Assembly: GCA_045616485.1 (NCBI GenBank)
Contig: JAZLGU010000083.1
Coordinates: 1-64,000 of the forward strand
Direction: 5' to 3'
Origin: RGIG3528 sp045616485
Lineage (GTDB): Bacteria; Bacillota; Clostridia; Lachnospirales; Lachnospiraceae
DNA length: 64,000 bases
Shown here: in pieces, positions 17,325 to 26,177 of the stretch
How positions within the stretch are numbered: position 1 is the first letter of the stretch
Layout of the letters: every line of letters begins with the position of its first letter
Program-made: the position numbers and the translations under genes
The notes under the pieces: model-generated
Database searches by the model: none
The model's input: the letters and a program-made list of their open reading frames with translations, nothing else
What the model was told of the DNA's origin: nothing

Positions 17325-17849
17325 TTACTGTTCTGCATAAAGAATGTCCGTAACCTCGTCATTCTTTATGGTAAAGCTTAAACTCATATTATCTTTCTTG
17401 TAGGAATAGCCGCCGGTGGATGCGCCGTACTTAACGGATACCAAAGATACGGAATCACCGATGCGTACTCCTTCCTCAGTAGCTACCATATCATCATCCA
17501 GGGAGATGGTAAAAATACGCTCTACATCTCCTTCAATAATGGCTGTAACCGTAAGATGAGCAAATTTGTACTCTTTTTCGGTACCATCATATTTACAGCT
17601 GCCGGACTCTCGAATACTTGCAGTCTCTCCTATTTTGTCATAAACACCCTTCATATTCTGGCCGATAAAAAGCTCCACATTGTTGATTTTAACCACATAA
17701 CCGCTGGGCTTAATGGTATTACCGGTGGTATTTTCTGTCTGCTCCGGTGCCTTGCTTATAGTATCTACTACCAGCTTGTCGTCTCCACATGCTGTAAAGG
17801 ATAATGCCATCACGCCGGCAAATAATAATGTCAATAATCTTTTTTTCAT
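17325..17849 (-). CDS. Small lipoprotein, paralogue of the one at 7873
   Basis: 174 residues from ATG at 17849, which has GAGG upstream; a GTG four codons earlier overlaps the previous stop and is less likely. Lipobox SFTACGDD. The mature part has the same order of motifs as the 7873 protein: LFIGQNMKGVYDKIGETAS, then SGSCKYDGTEKEYKF, then DDDMVATEEGVRIGDSVSLV and KYGAS. Function unknown. It follows the transglutaminase-like gene in its operon, and its relative ends the other envelope operon, so each operon keeps one copy. Confidence 0.8.
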   Translation of the reverse strand: MKKRLLTLLFAGVMALSFTACGDDKLVVDTISKAPEQTENTTGNTIKPSGYVVKINNVELFIGQNMKGVYDKIGETASIRESGSCKYDGTEKEYKFAHLTVTAIIEGDVERIFTISLDDDMVATEEGVRIGDSVSLVSVKYGASTGGYSYKKDNMSLSFTIKNDEVTDILYAEQ

Positions 17850-17860
17850 AAAAAACCTCA

Positions 17861-19555
17861 CTATTTAATCTCTATATCAGGGTACAGGGACTGGTCAAAA
17901 AGGAAATAATCCGGCTTTTTTTTACCATACTCTATGCCCTGGGCTATGGTGAAAAGGAAGCCTCCCTGATCACCGCTGCCAAAATTTGTCTTTCTGGACA
18001 TGGCATCAAACTGATACCAGCCTTCTCCTACATTGACCAGGAGCCAGAAATGTCTGGACTTCTGAGCATTAGGCATAATACGGGCAACATCATAAGTCGG
18101 TATCCCTGCCGCCTCCAGCAGAGCCTTGGACATGGAAAAAGCTGAGAAACAGTCACCTTTTGACTTGTAACTGGAATTGCCATCAATATGCTTAAGTATA
18201 TCTTCAAAGCCCAGTACAGCTTCCAGTCTCCAGTTGTCATAGCTTTCGACTTTGGCGGTACCGGAATATCCTGAGTGAAGCCATACCCAGCTGTATATAG
18301 CCTTAGCCTTGGCTTTTAATGACATGTTGTCCTGCAGTATGGAAGCCAGTATGGTAGTTACAGCCTTTTCGTATCTTTCGGCTTCTGATCTGCTGGCATA
18401 TACATGCACCAGTCCCTTTATCTCTGTCCTGTTGCCGGACTCATCTTCTGCCCAGTAGGTCACTTCATAGTCCCCTACCTTGTCCACATTTACATTGCCC
18501 TTCTCCACATGGACTACCACTACGCCGTCACAGTCATCCACTGCTGTCACATCTGACAGAAAAGAGGCGTCCTCACCTATATAGATATCTCTTTCCAAAG
18601 CTCCTGATATTACAGGGCCTGTAGTATCATTTATAACATGTGCCTTGGTATCATAATAGGTAGTATTACCAGATGCATCTTTAAGCATAAGCTTTATCTC
18701 TACATCTCCAAGGGCTGAAAAATCCGGAGTATTAACATATGATACTTCTACAGAAGATGCGTCTTTAATATCAGAAACAAAATCCTCTGCTTTAAGGCTG
18801 CCCCCCTTTTTAACATTTTTTTCCACTACCGTAGCTACAGGAGCCACAGTATCCACTACCTTTATGTAAACAGTGCAAGCATCATTTTTATACTTTAATG
18901 TTATCTGCTTTTCTCCCGGTGCACTAAAGTCAATGGTACTTAAATCCGGAGTAATAGTAAATTTTTCACCGGCAGCATTGCCATCCTTAAAAAAGTCCTT
19001 TCCCTCAGGAATAGTGCCGGCCTCTACCTGAAGTCTGGACACTATATTGGCATCCACGATGTGGAGCTTTACGGGACATCTGGTCTCATTGCCTGCAGAA
19101 TCCTTTACCACCAGCTCCGCTGTAGTAAAGCCTACAATATTAGTATTAATATTATGCAGCCAGGACACTGTATAGTAGCTGTCCTCCACAATACTCTTTA
19201 TCAGGTCTCCCGGTAAAAGTGAGTCACCGCTTGCAATATTCATCTCCTGATAGTAGTCTACAACAGGTGCGGTATCATCTTTTATGATGACCCTTGTAGT
19301 ATAGGTAAACATACCTTTTTTCACCTTGACTTTGTACTCACCTGCCTGCTTGGTGTCTACTGTATTCTTTACAAATACTACATTTCCACCACTTTTGAAA
19401 AAAGCAGGTGCTTCAATCATGGGCTGGCCTGCTTTAATTTCCACTTTTGAATAGGGCCTGTCCACCATAAACAGTATCAACAGCTCCAGTGCAATCAAAG
19501 CAAAGGCCACCAGCAAATATAAAGCTATAGGCTTCTTTTTTCTTTTTTTGGCCAT
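17861..19555 (-). CDS. Membrane-anchored protein with Ig-like repeats and a transglutaminase-like domain
   Basis: 564 residues. One N-terminal membrane helix (about 9-30), no lipobox. Then about four Ig/cadherin-like beta repeats (35-400; TAPVVDYYQ, VAPVATVVEKNVKKG, TGPVISGALERDIYIG), and a C-terminal transglutaminase-like fold. The triad is visible: Cys in KGDCFSAFSMSKALL, His in SRHFWLLVN, Asp in GWYQFDAMS. Paralogue of the protein at 13595-14707. Heads a four-gene operon with the small lipoprotein, the phosphodiester glycosidase and the NTF2-like protein. Likely acts on wall or surface polymers; substrate unknown. Confidence 0.87.
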   Translation of the reverse strand: MAKKRKKKPIALYLLVAFALIALELLILFMVDRPYSKVEIKAGQPMIEAPAFFKSGGNVVFVKNTVDTKQAGEYKVKVKKGMFTYTTRVIIKDDTAPVVDYYQEMNIASGDSLLPGDLIKSIVEDSYYTVSWLHNINTNIVGFTTAELVVKDSAGNETRCPVKLHIVDANIVSRLQVEAGTIPEGKDFFKDGNAAGEKFTITPDLSTIDFSAPGEKQITLKYKNDACTVYIKVVDTVAPVATVVEKNVKKGGSLKAEDFVSDIKDASSVEVSYVNTPDFSALGDVEIKLMLKDASGNTTYYDTKAHVINDTTGPVISGALERDIYIGEDASFLSDVTAVDDCDGVVVVHVEKGNVNVDKVGDYEVTYWAEDESGNRTEIKGLVHVYASRSEAERYEKAVTTILASILQDNMSLKAKAKAIYSWVWLHSGYSGTAKVESYDNWRLEAVLGFEDILKHIDGNSSYKSKGDCFSAFSMSKALLEAAGIPTYDVARIMPNAQKSRHFWLLVNVGEGWYQFDAMSRKTNFGSGDQGGFLFTIAQGIEYGKKKPDYFLFDQSLYPDIEIK

Positions 19556-19567
19556 TTCATTCCCCCC

Positions 19568-19590
19568 TAAAGACAGTTAGGCTGTCTTTA
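19568..19590. promoter_or_regulatory. Inverted repeat in the 5' leader of the 19555 operon
   Basis: Perfect 9-bp inverted repeat TAAAGACAG / CTGTCTTTA with a 5-base spacer. It lies between the predicted transcript start (near 19598) and the ribosome binding site on the minus strand. It has no T-run, so it is more likely an operator or mRNA-stabilising hairpin than a terminator. Confidence 0.5.
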
Positions 19591-19604
19591 CGCATACAAA
19601 ATTC

Positions 19605-19633
19605 ATTTTACTAAAAATTTGTGAAAAAAGCAA
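19605..19633 (-). promoter_or_regulatory. Promoter of the 19555 operon
   Basis: On the minus strand TTGCTT (19628-19633) and TAAAAT (19605-19610) are 17 bases apart. As at 14759-14786, the -35 box sits in the tail of the upstream terminator, and the flanking bases (CTTGCTTTTTT, TAAAATGAATTTTGTATG) resemble that promoter. Confidence 0.6.
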
Positions 19634-19639
19634 GACGAC

Positions 19640-19661
19640 AAAACCCCGGCGATAGCCGGGG
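19640..19661 (-). terminator. Terminator after the 19684 gene
   Basis: Perfect 7-bp GC stem CCCCGGC / GCCGGGG (19655-19661 with 19644-19650) with a TATC loop, followed by TTTT on the minus strand. Confidence 0.8.
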
Positions 19662-19683
19662 CACAATTCATAACTATTGTATT

Positions 19684-20127
19684 TTACGCATTCAGCGTGA
19701 AGCCAGCTCCATTTTTAGGAGCATTTTTGCCATACTTCTGAAGATAATACTCTCCCACTTTATTGGTACGGGCAGCTCGCTGAAATTCATTCATCTCTGC
19801 CGCGTCCTCTGCCTGAACGGTACGACGCTGTCCGCTGGCACGACGCTCTACTTTTACAGCCTTCATAGTGCGACGTCTCTCTACGAAGACAGGAGTCTGA
19901 CCCAGTATGTCTTTTTCCTTATCTACTGCAGTAATACTCTCAATAACATCCGGCTTCTGCCAGGACATTTTTTTCTTTCTTCTATCACTCTCTGACTGAA
20001 CATTCAGTACTGACTCGGAAGTAGCTACTACCTCCTGTGTGTACCTGTCAGCTGCCCCTGTGGTAGCCGTCGTCTGGGCAACATTATTCAGCCTGTAGGC
20101 AGAGCCTGCCAAATATCCTATATCCAT
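19684..20127 (-). CDS. Small hydrophilic protein of unknown function
   Basis: 147 residues. Not recognised. It has no signal peptide or membrane helix. It is rich in charged residues, Gln and Thr, with a basic middle (RRKKKMSWQK, VERRRTMKAVKVERRASGQRR) and an acidic helix-like stretch near residue 110 (AEDAAEMNEFQRAARTNK). The start is well supported by GGGAGG upstream, and a terminator follows, so it is a real, probably monocistronic gene. The basic centre could bind nucleic acid or a membrane surface, but nothing here proves it. Confidence 0.7.
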   Translation of the reverse strand: MDIGYLAGSAYRLNNVAQTTATTGAADRYTQEVVATSESVLNVQSESDRRKKKMSWQKPDVIESITAVDKEKDILGQTPVFVERRRTMKAVKVERRASGQRRTVQAEDAAEMNEFQRAARTNKVGEYYLQKYGKNAPKNGAGFTLNA

Positions 20128-20271
20128 ATCGAACCTCCCTGTACTGTAGCTGCATTATCCTTAACGCAGTGAAAAGCCCCCTTTAGGTAAGCCTTTCAAA
20201 AAACAACCCAATTTACTATAAAATAACCCTAAAATTAGAAAAAATCAAGAATTATTACAAGAATGATAACT

Positions 20272-21306
20272 TTATGGAAGGGTTACTATAGTATATTCCT
20301 GATTATTTACTGTTACCTTTTTTACAATATCCGAGAAAGCAAATACACTCTCATCAACATAGGATATTTTGTCCACTCCCCAATTTTGAACAAGGTTATT
20401 AATAATGCTGCTTACTCTGGGGCCATGATGGGGATTGCATTCTCCTATGCAGGCAATTTTACCCTCTTTTACCAGATTTCTTGCAGTATCACTTACGCCG
20501 TCAAAGGAAAGCACCAGTATGTCGCCGTTTTTCACATCAGTCCCTACCTTTTTCCCGGCCTCCTCTATAGCTTCTATAACGCCAAAAGCCATGTTGTCAT
20601 TCTCACAGTAGACTACATTGAGCTCCGGGTAATCTGTCAGAAATTCCTTCATAACTTCCTTGCCCTTAGTCTGTGTGTAGTCACCTACCTGCTGATCCAA
20701 TAGCTTCCACTTGTACTTCTCAACACCATATAAAAGTCCTGCTCCTCTGCCCAGCTGAGCACTGGAGCCCAATGTGCCTTGAACATTTACAATATTAAGG
20801 CTTCTTTCATCTATACCCTCTGCTATGGCAAAGCTGTGAAGCCACTCTACCACTTTTTTCCCCTCCAGGGTAAAATCGGATCCCACAAAACAGGTAAAAG
20901 GAGAATTGGCATTTTCTACCATTCTGTCAACAATGATAACCGGAATGCCTGCAGCGTCAGCCTCCTGAAGAGCTGTGGCAAAGCCGTCTTCTTTAACAGG
21001 AGCAAGGACTATAAAATCCACACCCTGCTGGATAAAGGTACGTACAGCCATTATCTGATTGGTCTGCTTTTGCTGACCGTCCATATATATAAGCTCATAG
21101 CCGTTTTCTCTTGATAAAGCCTGTTTCATGGATTCGGTATTGGCCCTTCTCCAGTCTGACTCTGCTCCAATCTGAGAAAAGCCTACAGTAATATATTTTT
21201 TTTCTGCAGGCGTAGGAACTGCCTGGTCCCCTTTTGAGCAGGAGGCCAGGCAGAATACTATCAGTATACAACTTATAATGCTAATGATTCTAAAAGTATT
21301 TTTCAT
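20272..21306 (-). CDS. ytfQ: YtfQ-like sugar-binding lipoprotein
   Basis: 344 residues, lipobox FCLASCSKG. The mature protein follows E. coli YtfQ (galactofuranose-binding protein) closely in its motifs: VGFSQIGAESDWRRANTESM, DGQQKQTNQIMAVRTFIQQG, APVKEDGFATALQEA, FVGSDFTLEGKKV. Periplasmic-binding-protein type I fold, here tethered outside the membrane. Last gene of the importer operon, 11 bases after the second permease. A second, less YtfQ-like binding protein is encoded at 25049. Substrate by family: galactofuranose or a related sugar; not proven. Confidence 0.85.
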   Translation of the reverse strand: MKNTFRIISIISCILIVFCLASCSKGDQAVPTPAEKKYITVGFSQIGAESDWRRANTESMKQALSRENGYELIYMDGQQKQTNQIMAVRTFIQQGVDFIVLAPVKEDGFATALQEADAAGIPVIIVDRMVENANSPFTCFVGSDFTLEGKKVVEWLHSFAIAEGIDERSLNIVNVQGTLGSSAQLGRGAGLLYGVEKYKWKLLDQQVGDYTQTKGKEVMKEFLTDYPELNVVYCENDNMAFGVIEAIEEAGKKVGTDVKNGDILVLSFDGVSDTARNLVKEGKIACIGECNPHHGPRVSSIINNLVQNWGVDKISYVDESVFAFSDIVKKVTVNNQEYTIVTLP

Positions 21307-21317
21307 GTTAAATCCAA

Positions 21318-22373
21318 CTATCGTTTTTTATTGGACCTTGTTGCTGTAACAACACTCTGGATTACCAGGAAGATGCAGATCATGGCAGCTACTGTAATAC
21401 CCGGCCACCATGGATCCTGAAGTCCCAGAGCTACAACGATATTTTTAATGGTGGCTAAGGAAAGTACTCCAAAGAATACTCCAAGGATATTACCTACACC
21501 ACCGGTAAGCATGGTACCACCTATGATAGCAGCTGCAATGGCATTCATTTCGTATCCGGAAGCAGCTGAAGGTGAGCCTGCACCTACGTGCATGAAGTAT
21601 ACAAAACCACCGATACCTGCCATAAGTCCACACAAAAGATGTGACAGGAACTTTGTACGCTTAACATTGATACCCAGCATCATAGCTGACTGCTGATTAC
21701 CACCTACTGCGTAGAAAGCGCGGCCCAGGCTGGTCCACTTCATAACAACAAAGAGAACTATTACCACAACGAGGGCTACTAAAACACCAATCTCCATGGA
21801 GCCCGGCAGGAATTTGCCCAGTCTGTTGTAGCTGCCCAAGAAAGGAAGCTCAATACGGGCATCCTTAAGAGCCACAAACTGTGCATGTTCAACATTGAAA
21901 GGCACCTTGCAGACTATGGTAGTCATACCTCTTGCAAAGAACATACCTGCAAGAGATACGATAAAGGGCTGAATATCGAGATATGCTACCAGGAAACCCT
22001 GTACAGCACCAAATAAAAGTCCTATAAGTAAGGATATCACAATTGCTCCAAAAACACTACCACCTTTCTTATCCAGATATACTGCAGAGCTCATGGCAGT
22101 AAGTGCAACCACACCACCTACAGAAATATCAATGCCACCGGTAATCATAACGATTCCCATACCGCAGGCCAGGATAATAAGACAAGCGTTATTGTTAAGA
22201 ATATCAAGGAAGGCCTGTGTTTTACCAAAGGATTCTCCCATAAAGAGGACAGCTGACAGATACATTACCAGGAAAATAGCTATGGTCATAGTCATAAGCA
22301 GGTTGGTATTTGTAGCTGTTATATTTTTTGCAAGTTTATGAAAAGCATTTGCAGATTTTTTATTTTTAGCCAT
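21318..22373 (-). CDS. yjfF: Sugar ABC transporter permease, YjfF type
   Basis: 351 residues with eight to ten membrane helices; BPD_transp_2/RbsC family. Matches YjfF in several blocks: ACGMGIVMITGGIDISVGGVVAL, FIVSLAGMFFARGMTTI, FYAVGGNQQSAMMLGI, AAAIIGGTMLTGGVGNILG. Its ATG overlaps the stop of the preceding permease by one base (TAATG). Forms the membrane channel with the 22373 permease. Confidence 0.88.
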   Translation of the reverse strand: MAKNKKSANAFHKLAKNITATNTNLLMTMTIAIFLVMYLSAVLFMGESFGKTQAFLDILNNNACLIILACGMGIVMITGGIDISVGGVVALTAMSSAVYLDKKGGSVFGAIVISLLIGLLFGAVQGFLVAYLDIQPFIVSLAGMFFARGMTTIVCKVPFNVEHAQFVALKDARIELPFLGSYNRLGKFLPGSMEIGVLVALVVVIVLFVVMKWTSLGRAFYAVGGNQQSAMMLGINVKRTKFLSHLLCGLMAGIGGFVYFMHVGAGSPSAASGYEMNAIAAAIIGGTMLTGGVGNILGVFFGVLSLATIKNIVVALGLQDPWWPGITVAAMICIFLVIQSVVTATRSNKKR

Positions 22374-23458
22374 TATTCCACACCTGCCTTTCCTGCGACC
22401 CTTTTAGCTTCGCTTCTGCTTCTGGCTGCCTTAATCGAATTTCTGATAACCGGTGATGAAATAACCACCAGTATAATAACTACTACAGCCTTGTAGGCAG
22501 AAATAGCCTCGGAATGAACATTCATTCTGTAAAGGGTAACTGTAAGGAACTGAATGATATACGCTCCCAGTATGGATGCCTTCATGTTGAATTTGCCGCC
22601 GCCCAGGGAATTGCCACCCAGTGCTACTGCAAGAATAGCATCCATTTCAATATTTAAACATACACCTGAATAGTTGATATTACCCAGTCTTGAGGTCTGA
22701 ATCAGACCGCTGACAGCGCAGCATACGCCGAGAATAACAAATACCAGGAATTTAACGAATTTGGGGTTGATACCATTAAGTCTTGCTGACTTTTCATTGA
22801 TACCAACAGCCTGACAGTAAAGACCAAGTGTAGTAAACTTAAGCACAAGGGCTATTATTACCAGACAAATGGCTGTAATAATAATGGCCGTAGGCACGGG
22901 GCATCCCGGTATAATACCGCCAAATACTCTGTATACAGGGTCTCCGATATTGATATTTGCATAGTTATTAATCCAGCCTGCGATAGGGCGGCCTGCAGTA
23001 AACATAATCAGTGTAGCGACCATAGGAGGTACCTTGAATATGGATACCAGTGCACCGTTAAAGGCACCTACCAGCATTGCAGCCAGAATAGCTGCTAAAA
23101 ATGCCAGAATCAGTGGAGCCTGCATAGTATCAACATTAGTCTGATTGCCTCTTATAATCTTAAGAATAACAGATCCTGCTATAGCGATGGTGGCACCTAC
23201 GGAAATATCCTGTCCGCCTGATGCTGCAGTTACCAGCGTCATGCCGATAGTAAGTATTGCCAGCTCTGAACCATAGTCCAGAATGGTAATAATATTACCT
23301 GTAAATATAGGGAGTCCTGCATTGTTCTGACCAAGCTTTATCTCAAAAAATCCAGGCTCCAGTATAAATTCCAAAATCACATTTAACAGCACTAAGGCAA
23401 GAAGTGCTATGAGAGGAAGCATTATCTGGCTTCCCAGTATTTTTTTAACTCTCTCCAT
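22373..23458 (-). CDS. ytfT: Sugar ABC transporter permease, YtfT type
   Basis: 361 residues, RbsC-like permease with eight to ten helices. Blocks shared with YtfT: LAILTIGMTLVTAASGGQDISVGA, PPMVATLIMFTAGRPIAGWI, CQAVGINEKSARLNGINP, EMDAILAVALGGNSLGGGKFN. A basic C-terminal tail (SIKAARSRSEAKRVAG). It lies between the ATPase gene and yjfF and is translationally coupled to the latter. Confidence 0.87.
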   Translation of the reverse strand: MERVKKILGSQIMLPLIALLALVLLNVILEFILEPGFFEIKLGQNNAGLPIFTGNIITILDYGSELAILTIGMTLVTAASGGQDISVGATIAIAGSVILKIIRGNQTNVDTMQAPLILAFLAAILAAMLVGAFNGALVSIFKVPPMVATLIMFTAGRPIAGWINNYANINIGDPVYRVFGGIIPGCPVPTAIIITAICLVIIALVLKFTTLGLYCQAVGINEKSARLNGINPKFVKFLVFVILGVCCAVSGLIQTSRLGNINYSGVCLNIEMDAILAVALGGNSLGGGKFNMKASILGAYIIQFLTVTLYRMNVHSEAISAYKAVVVIILVVISSPVIRNSIKAARSRSEAKRVAGKAGVE

Positions 23459-23470
23459 GTTCTCTCCTTC

Positions 23471-24976
23471 TCAGTCTCCTGCGATAGTACTCATTATCTT
23501 CTGCTGTGTAACATCCGCGCCGGAAAGCTCTCCTACCTTCTGACGGTCTCTCATAACGATAAGTCTGGAGCAGGTACGCACCATCTCATCGATCTCTGAG
23601 GAAATAAAGGTAACGCTTACACCTTCTGATGCCAGCTTCAGTACCAGCTTCTGAATATCTACTTTGGTACCTACATCAATACCACGGGTAGGCTCATCCA
23701 AAATAAGATACTCAGGATGAGTAAGCAGCCAACGAGCCAGGATAACCTTCTGCTGATTACCTCCGGAAAGAGACTTAATAGGTGTATCTGCAGAAGCAGT
23801 TTTTATATCAAGAAGCTTGATATACTCATCAGCAAATTTCTGTGCTTCAGACTTGCTGAAAGGCTTGAAAGGTCCTCTAAGTACCTGAAGGGCCAGAATG
23901 ATATTATCCCTTACAGAAAGATCACCCACTATACCATCATTTTTTCTATCTTCAGGAAGATAAGCAATACCTGCTTTCATTGCATCGATAGGCTTTGCTA
24001 TCTTCACTTTTTTGCCATTTTTATCCAGATAGCCCCCTACTACCTTATCTGCGCCAAATACAGCTCTTACGCATTCAGAACGTCCCGAACCCAAAAGACC
24101 TGTAAATCCATTGACTTCACCTTTTCTGATCTCCATGTCAAAAGGCTTAATATCGGCATTACTCTGGAGACCATGTGCTGCAAATATTTCGGCATTTGCA
24201 TCTTCCCCATTATATTTCTGAGCATTGCTCTTAATATCAGAAAGATCATCCATATCTTTACCCAGCATCTTGGATACCAGCTGTACTCTGGGAAGGTCTG
24301 CAATTAAATACTCGCCTACCAGCTTACCATCACGAAGGACTGTGATTCTGTCACATACTGCGTATACCTGGTCCAGGAAATGGGTAACGAAAATAATACC
24401 AACTCCTCTTTTTTTCAGATCCCTCATAAGTCCAAAAAGTTTCTGAACTTCATTTTCATCCAGTGATGATGTAGGCTCATCCAAAATCAGAACCTTACAC
24501 TTCATATCTACTGCTCTGGCAATAGCTATCATCTGCTGAATGGCAATAGAGCAATTAGCCAGCTGCTCTGTGGCTTCAGCAGGAATGTCTAAAGACTCCA
24601 ACAGCTGGTTGGCAGCCTTATTCATACTGCCCCAGTTCTTCCATACCTTACCATCTCTGCCTATATAGAGATTCTCTGCTACTGAAAGATTGGGACAAAG
24701 GCTTATCTCCTGATATACAGTACTGATACCAGCCTTCTGAGCGGCCTCCGGAGAGTGTATGGACACTTCTTTGTCGTCAAGACTGATTGTACCCTCGTCC
24801 TTGGAATATACACCTGTCAGGACCTTAATCAGTGTGGACTTTCCGGCTCCGTTTTCTCCCATCAGAGCATGAATTTCGCCTTCTCTCAGTGTAAAATCCA
24901 CCCCCTGCAGAGCCTTTACACCCGGAAAACTTTTATATATTTTTCTAGCTTTTAATACTTCTTTTTCCATGTTCAT
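23471..24976 (-). CDS. ytfR: Sugar ABC transporter ATP-binding protein (two ATPase domains), YtfR type
   Basis: 501 residues, the usual size of RbsA/MglA/YtfR ATPases with two fused nucleotide-binding domains. Domain 1: Walker A GENGAGKSTLIK, Walker B VLILDEPTSSLD. Domain 2 has the usual degenerate P-loop (GLLGSGRSECVRAVFG) but intact LSGGNQQKVILARWLL and LILDEPTRGIDVGTK. It powers import through the two permeases downstream. Preceded by a strong hairpin that separates it from the binding-protein gene. Either of two Met codons (24976 or 24970) could start it. Confidence 0.9.
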   Translation of the reverse strand: MNMEKEVLKARKIYKSFPGVKALQGVDFTLREGEIHALMGENGAGKSTLIKVLTGVYSKDEGTISLDDKEVSIHSPEAAQKAGISTVYQEISLCPNLSVAENLYIGRDGKVWKNWGSMNKAANQLLESLDIPAEATEQLANCSIAIQQMIAIARAVDMKCKVLILDEPTSSLDENEVQKLFGLMRDLKKRGVGIIFVTHFLDQVYAVCDRITVLRDGKLVGEYLIADLPRVQLVSKMLGKDMDDLSDIKSNAQKYNGEDANAEIFAAHGLQSNADIKPFDMEIRKGEVNGFTGLLGSGRSECVRAVFGADKVVGGYLDKNGKKVKIAKPIDAMKAGIAYLPEDRKNDGIVGDLSVRDNIILALQVLRGPFKPFSKSEAQKFADEYIKLLDIKTASADTPIKSLSGGNQQKVILARWLLTHPEYLILDEPTRGIDVGTKVDIQKLVLKLASEGVSVTFISSEIDEMVRTCSRLIVMRDRQKVGELSGADVTQQKIMSTIAGD

Positions 24977-24994
24977 ACCATCTCTAAAAAGTAT

Positions 24995-25022
24995 CGGGCG
25001 TGGGCCAGCGGCACCACGCCCG
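24995..25022 (-). terminator. Intercistronic hairpin between binding protein and ATPase
   Basis: Perfect 9-bp GC-rich stem CGGGCGTGG / CCACGCCCG (24995-25003 with 25014-25022). On the minus strand it is followed by ATACTTTTTAG. Such hairpins after a binding-protein gene usually act as partial terminators or protect the upstream mRNA, giving more binding protein than transporter. Confidence 0.7.
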
Positions 25023-25048
25023 AAAGATTTTGTTCATTTAATTACTTA

Positions 25049-26014
25049 TCAGATTCCGTATTTGTTTACATCCTCATCTGTAATCTTTGTAGCATCGAAG
25101 CCCTTCTCATCCATGATGATCTGCTTCTCTACCTTCTCACCCTTCTCAAGCTTCTGGATGATCTCGTGGAGGTACTTAGCCTGGAAAGGATTGCACTGAC
25201 CATCATAGTTCCATGCACCCTTCTTAAGCTCCTGAAGAGCCCACTTATTGCAGTCGAAACCGATGATAATAACGTCCTTACCAACGCCGTGAGAGATACC
25301 TGCATCGTCAAGAGCCTTTACAGCACCCTTAGCCATACCATCGTTCTCAGCGTAGATTACGTTGAACTTCTTGCCTGCATCGATAGCAGCCTTAACAATC
25401 TTTGTAGCTTCGTTCTCATCCCATGTAGCTGTCTGCTGAACCTGCATGGTCCAGTTAGCCTCTGCTGCTACCTTTGTATCAAGAGCGCCTGTACGGCCCT
25501 TCTGAGCTGCAGAACCCATAGCACCCTGAATGTGGATGATGTTGTACTCTGCAAGATTCTGGGAAGCAAGCCAATCTACTGCCATCTGGCCTTCCTTAGC
25601 CATATCGGAAACGATAGAAGACTCATAGAGGTCATTGGAAGCATCGATGGTACGGTCGAAAAGGATAACCTTTACGCCTGCCTTCTTAGCATCCTTAAGA
25701 ACTGAGTCCCAACCTGCTGTATCAGCTGCGGAAAGAAGGAGATAGTCAACGCCATTTGTGATCATTCTCTTAGCTGCTTCAATCTGCTCGTCGTTCTTTA
25801 AGCTGTAGTAGAACTGAGCTTCATAATTATTTGTATTGCCTTCGCCGAACATTGCCTTAATGTCCTCAACGTTTGCTGTACGATAACCTGACTCAGATGG
25901 ATCATTATTGATGATACCTACATGAATCTTGCCATCGCCCTTTTTACCACATGCTGTAAGGCAAGCAATTGCCATTACTGCAACGAGAAGTAATGCTATA
26001 ACTCTCTTTTTCAT
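25049..26014 (-). CDS. Sugar-binding lipoprotein of the importer (type I fold)
   Basis: 321 residues, lipobox IACLTACGKKG. Mature part: VGIINNDPSESGYRTANVED, AAKRMITNGVDYLLLSAADT, KVILFDRTIDASNDLYES, IHIQGAMGSAAQKGR, VIYAENDGMAKGAVKALDDAG. A ribose/galactose-binding protein type. It is the first transporter gene of the operon, directly after the two-component system. Its codon use is noticeably smooth (few rare codons by eye), and it is followed by a stabilising hairpin, both consistent with high expression. Ribosome binding site GGAGGG. Its sugar may differ from that of the YtfQ-like protein at 20272. Confidence 0.9.
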   Translation of the reverse strand: MKKRVIALLLVAVMAIACLTACGKKGDGKIHVGIINNDPSESGYRTANVEDIKAMFGEGNTNNYEAQFYYSLKNDEQIEAAKRMITNGVDYLLLSAADTAGWDSVLKDAKKAGVKVILFDRTIDASNDLYESSIVSDMAKEGQMAVDWLASQNLAEYNIIHIQGAMGSAAQKGRTGALDTKVAAEANWTMQVQQTATWDENEATKIVKAAIDAGKKFNVIYAENDGMAKGAVKALDDAGISHGVGKDVIIIGFDCNKWALQELKKGAWNYDGQCNPFQAKYLHEIIQKLEKGEKVEKQIIMDEKGFDATKITDEDVNKYGI

Positions 26015-26177
26015 AAAAACCCTCCTCTGGATTTGTGTGTGTCAGGTCTTTCTGACCTATGCTCATAGTTTACTCCTGAGAAGGGTTTATTTAAATTCAA
26101 TATTTTTTTCAATTAGTTAATAATTTTAACATTTTGTTCACACATGGTTAGTTTTTTTATGATTAAGGTTGATTTTT

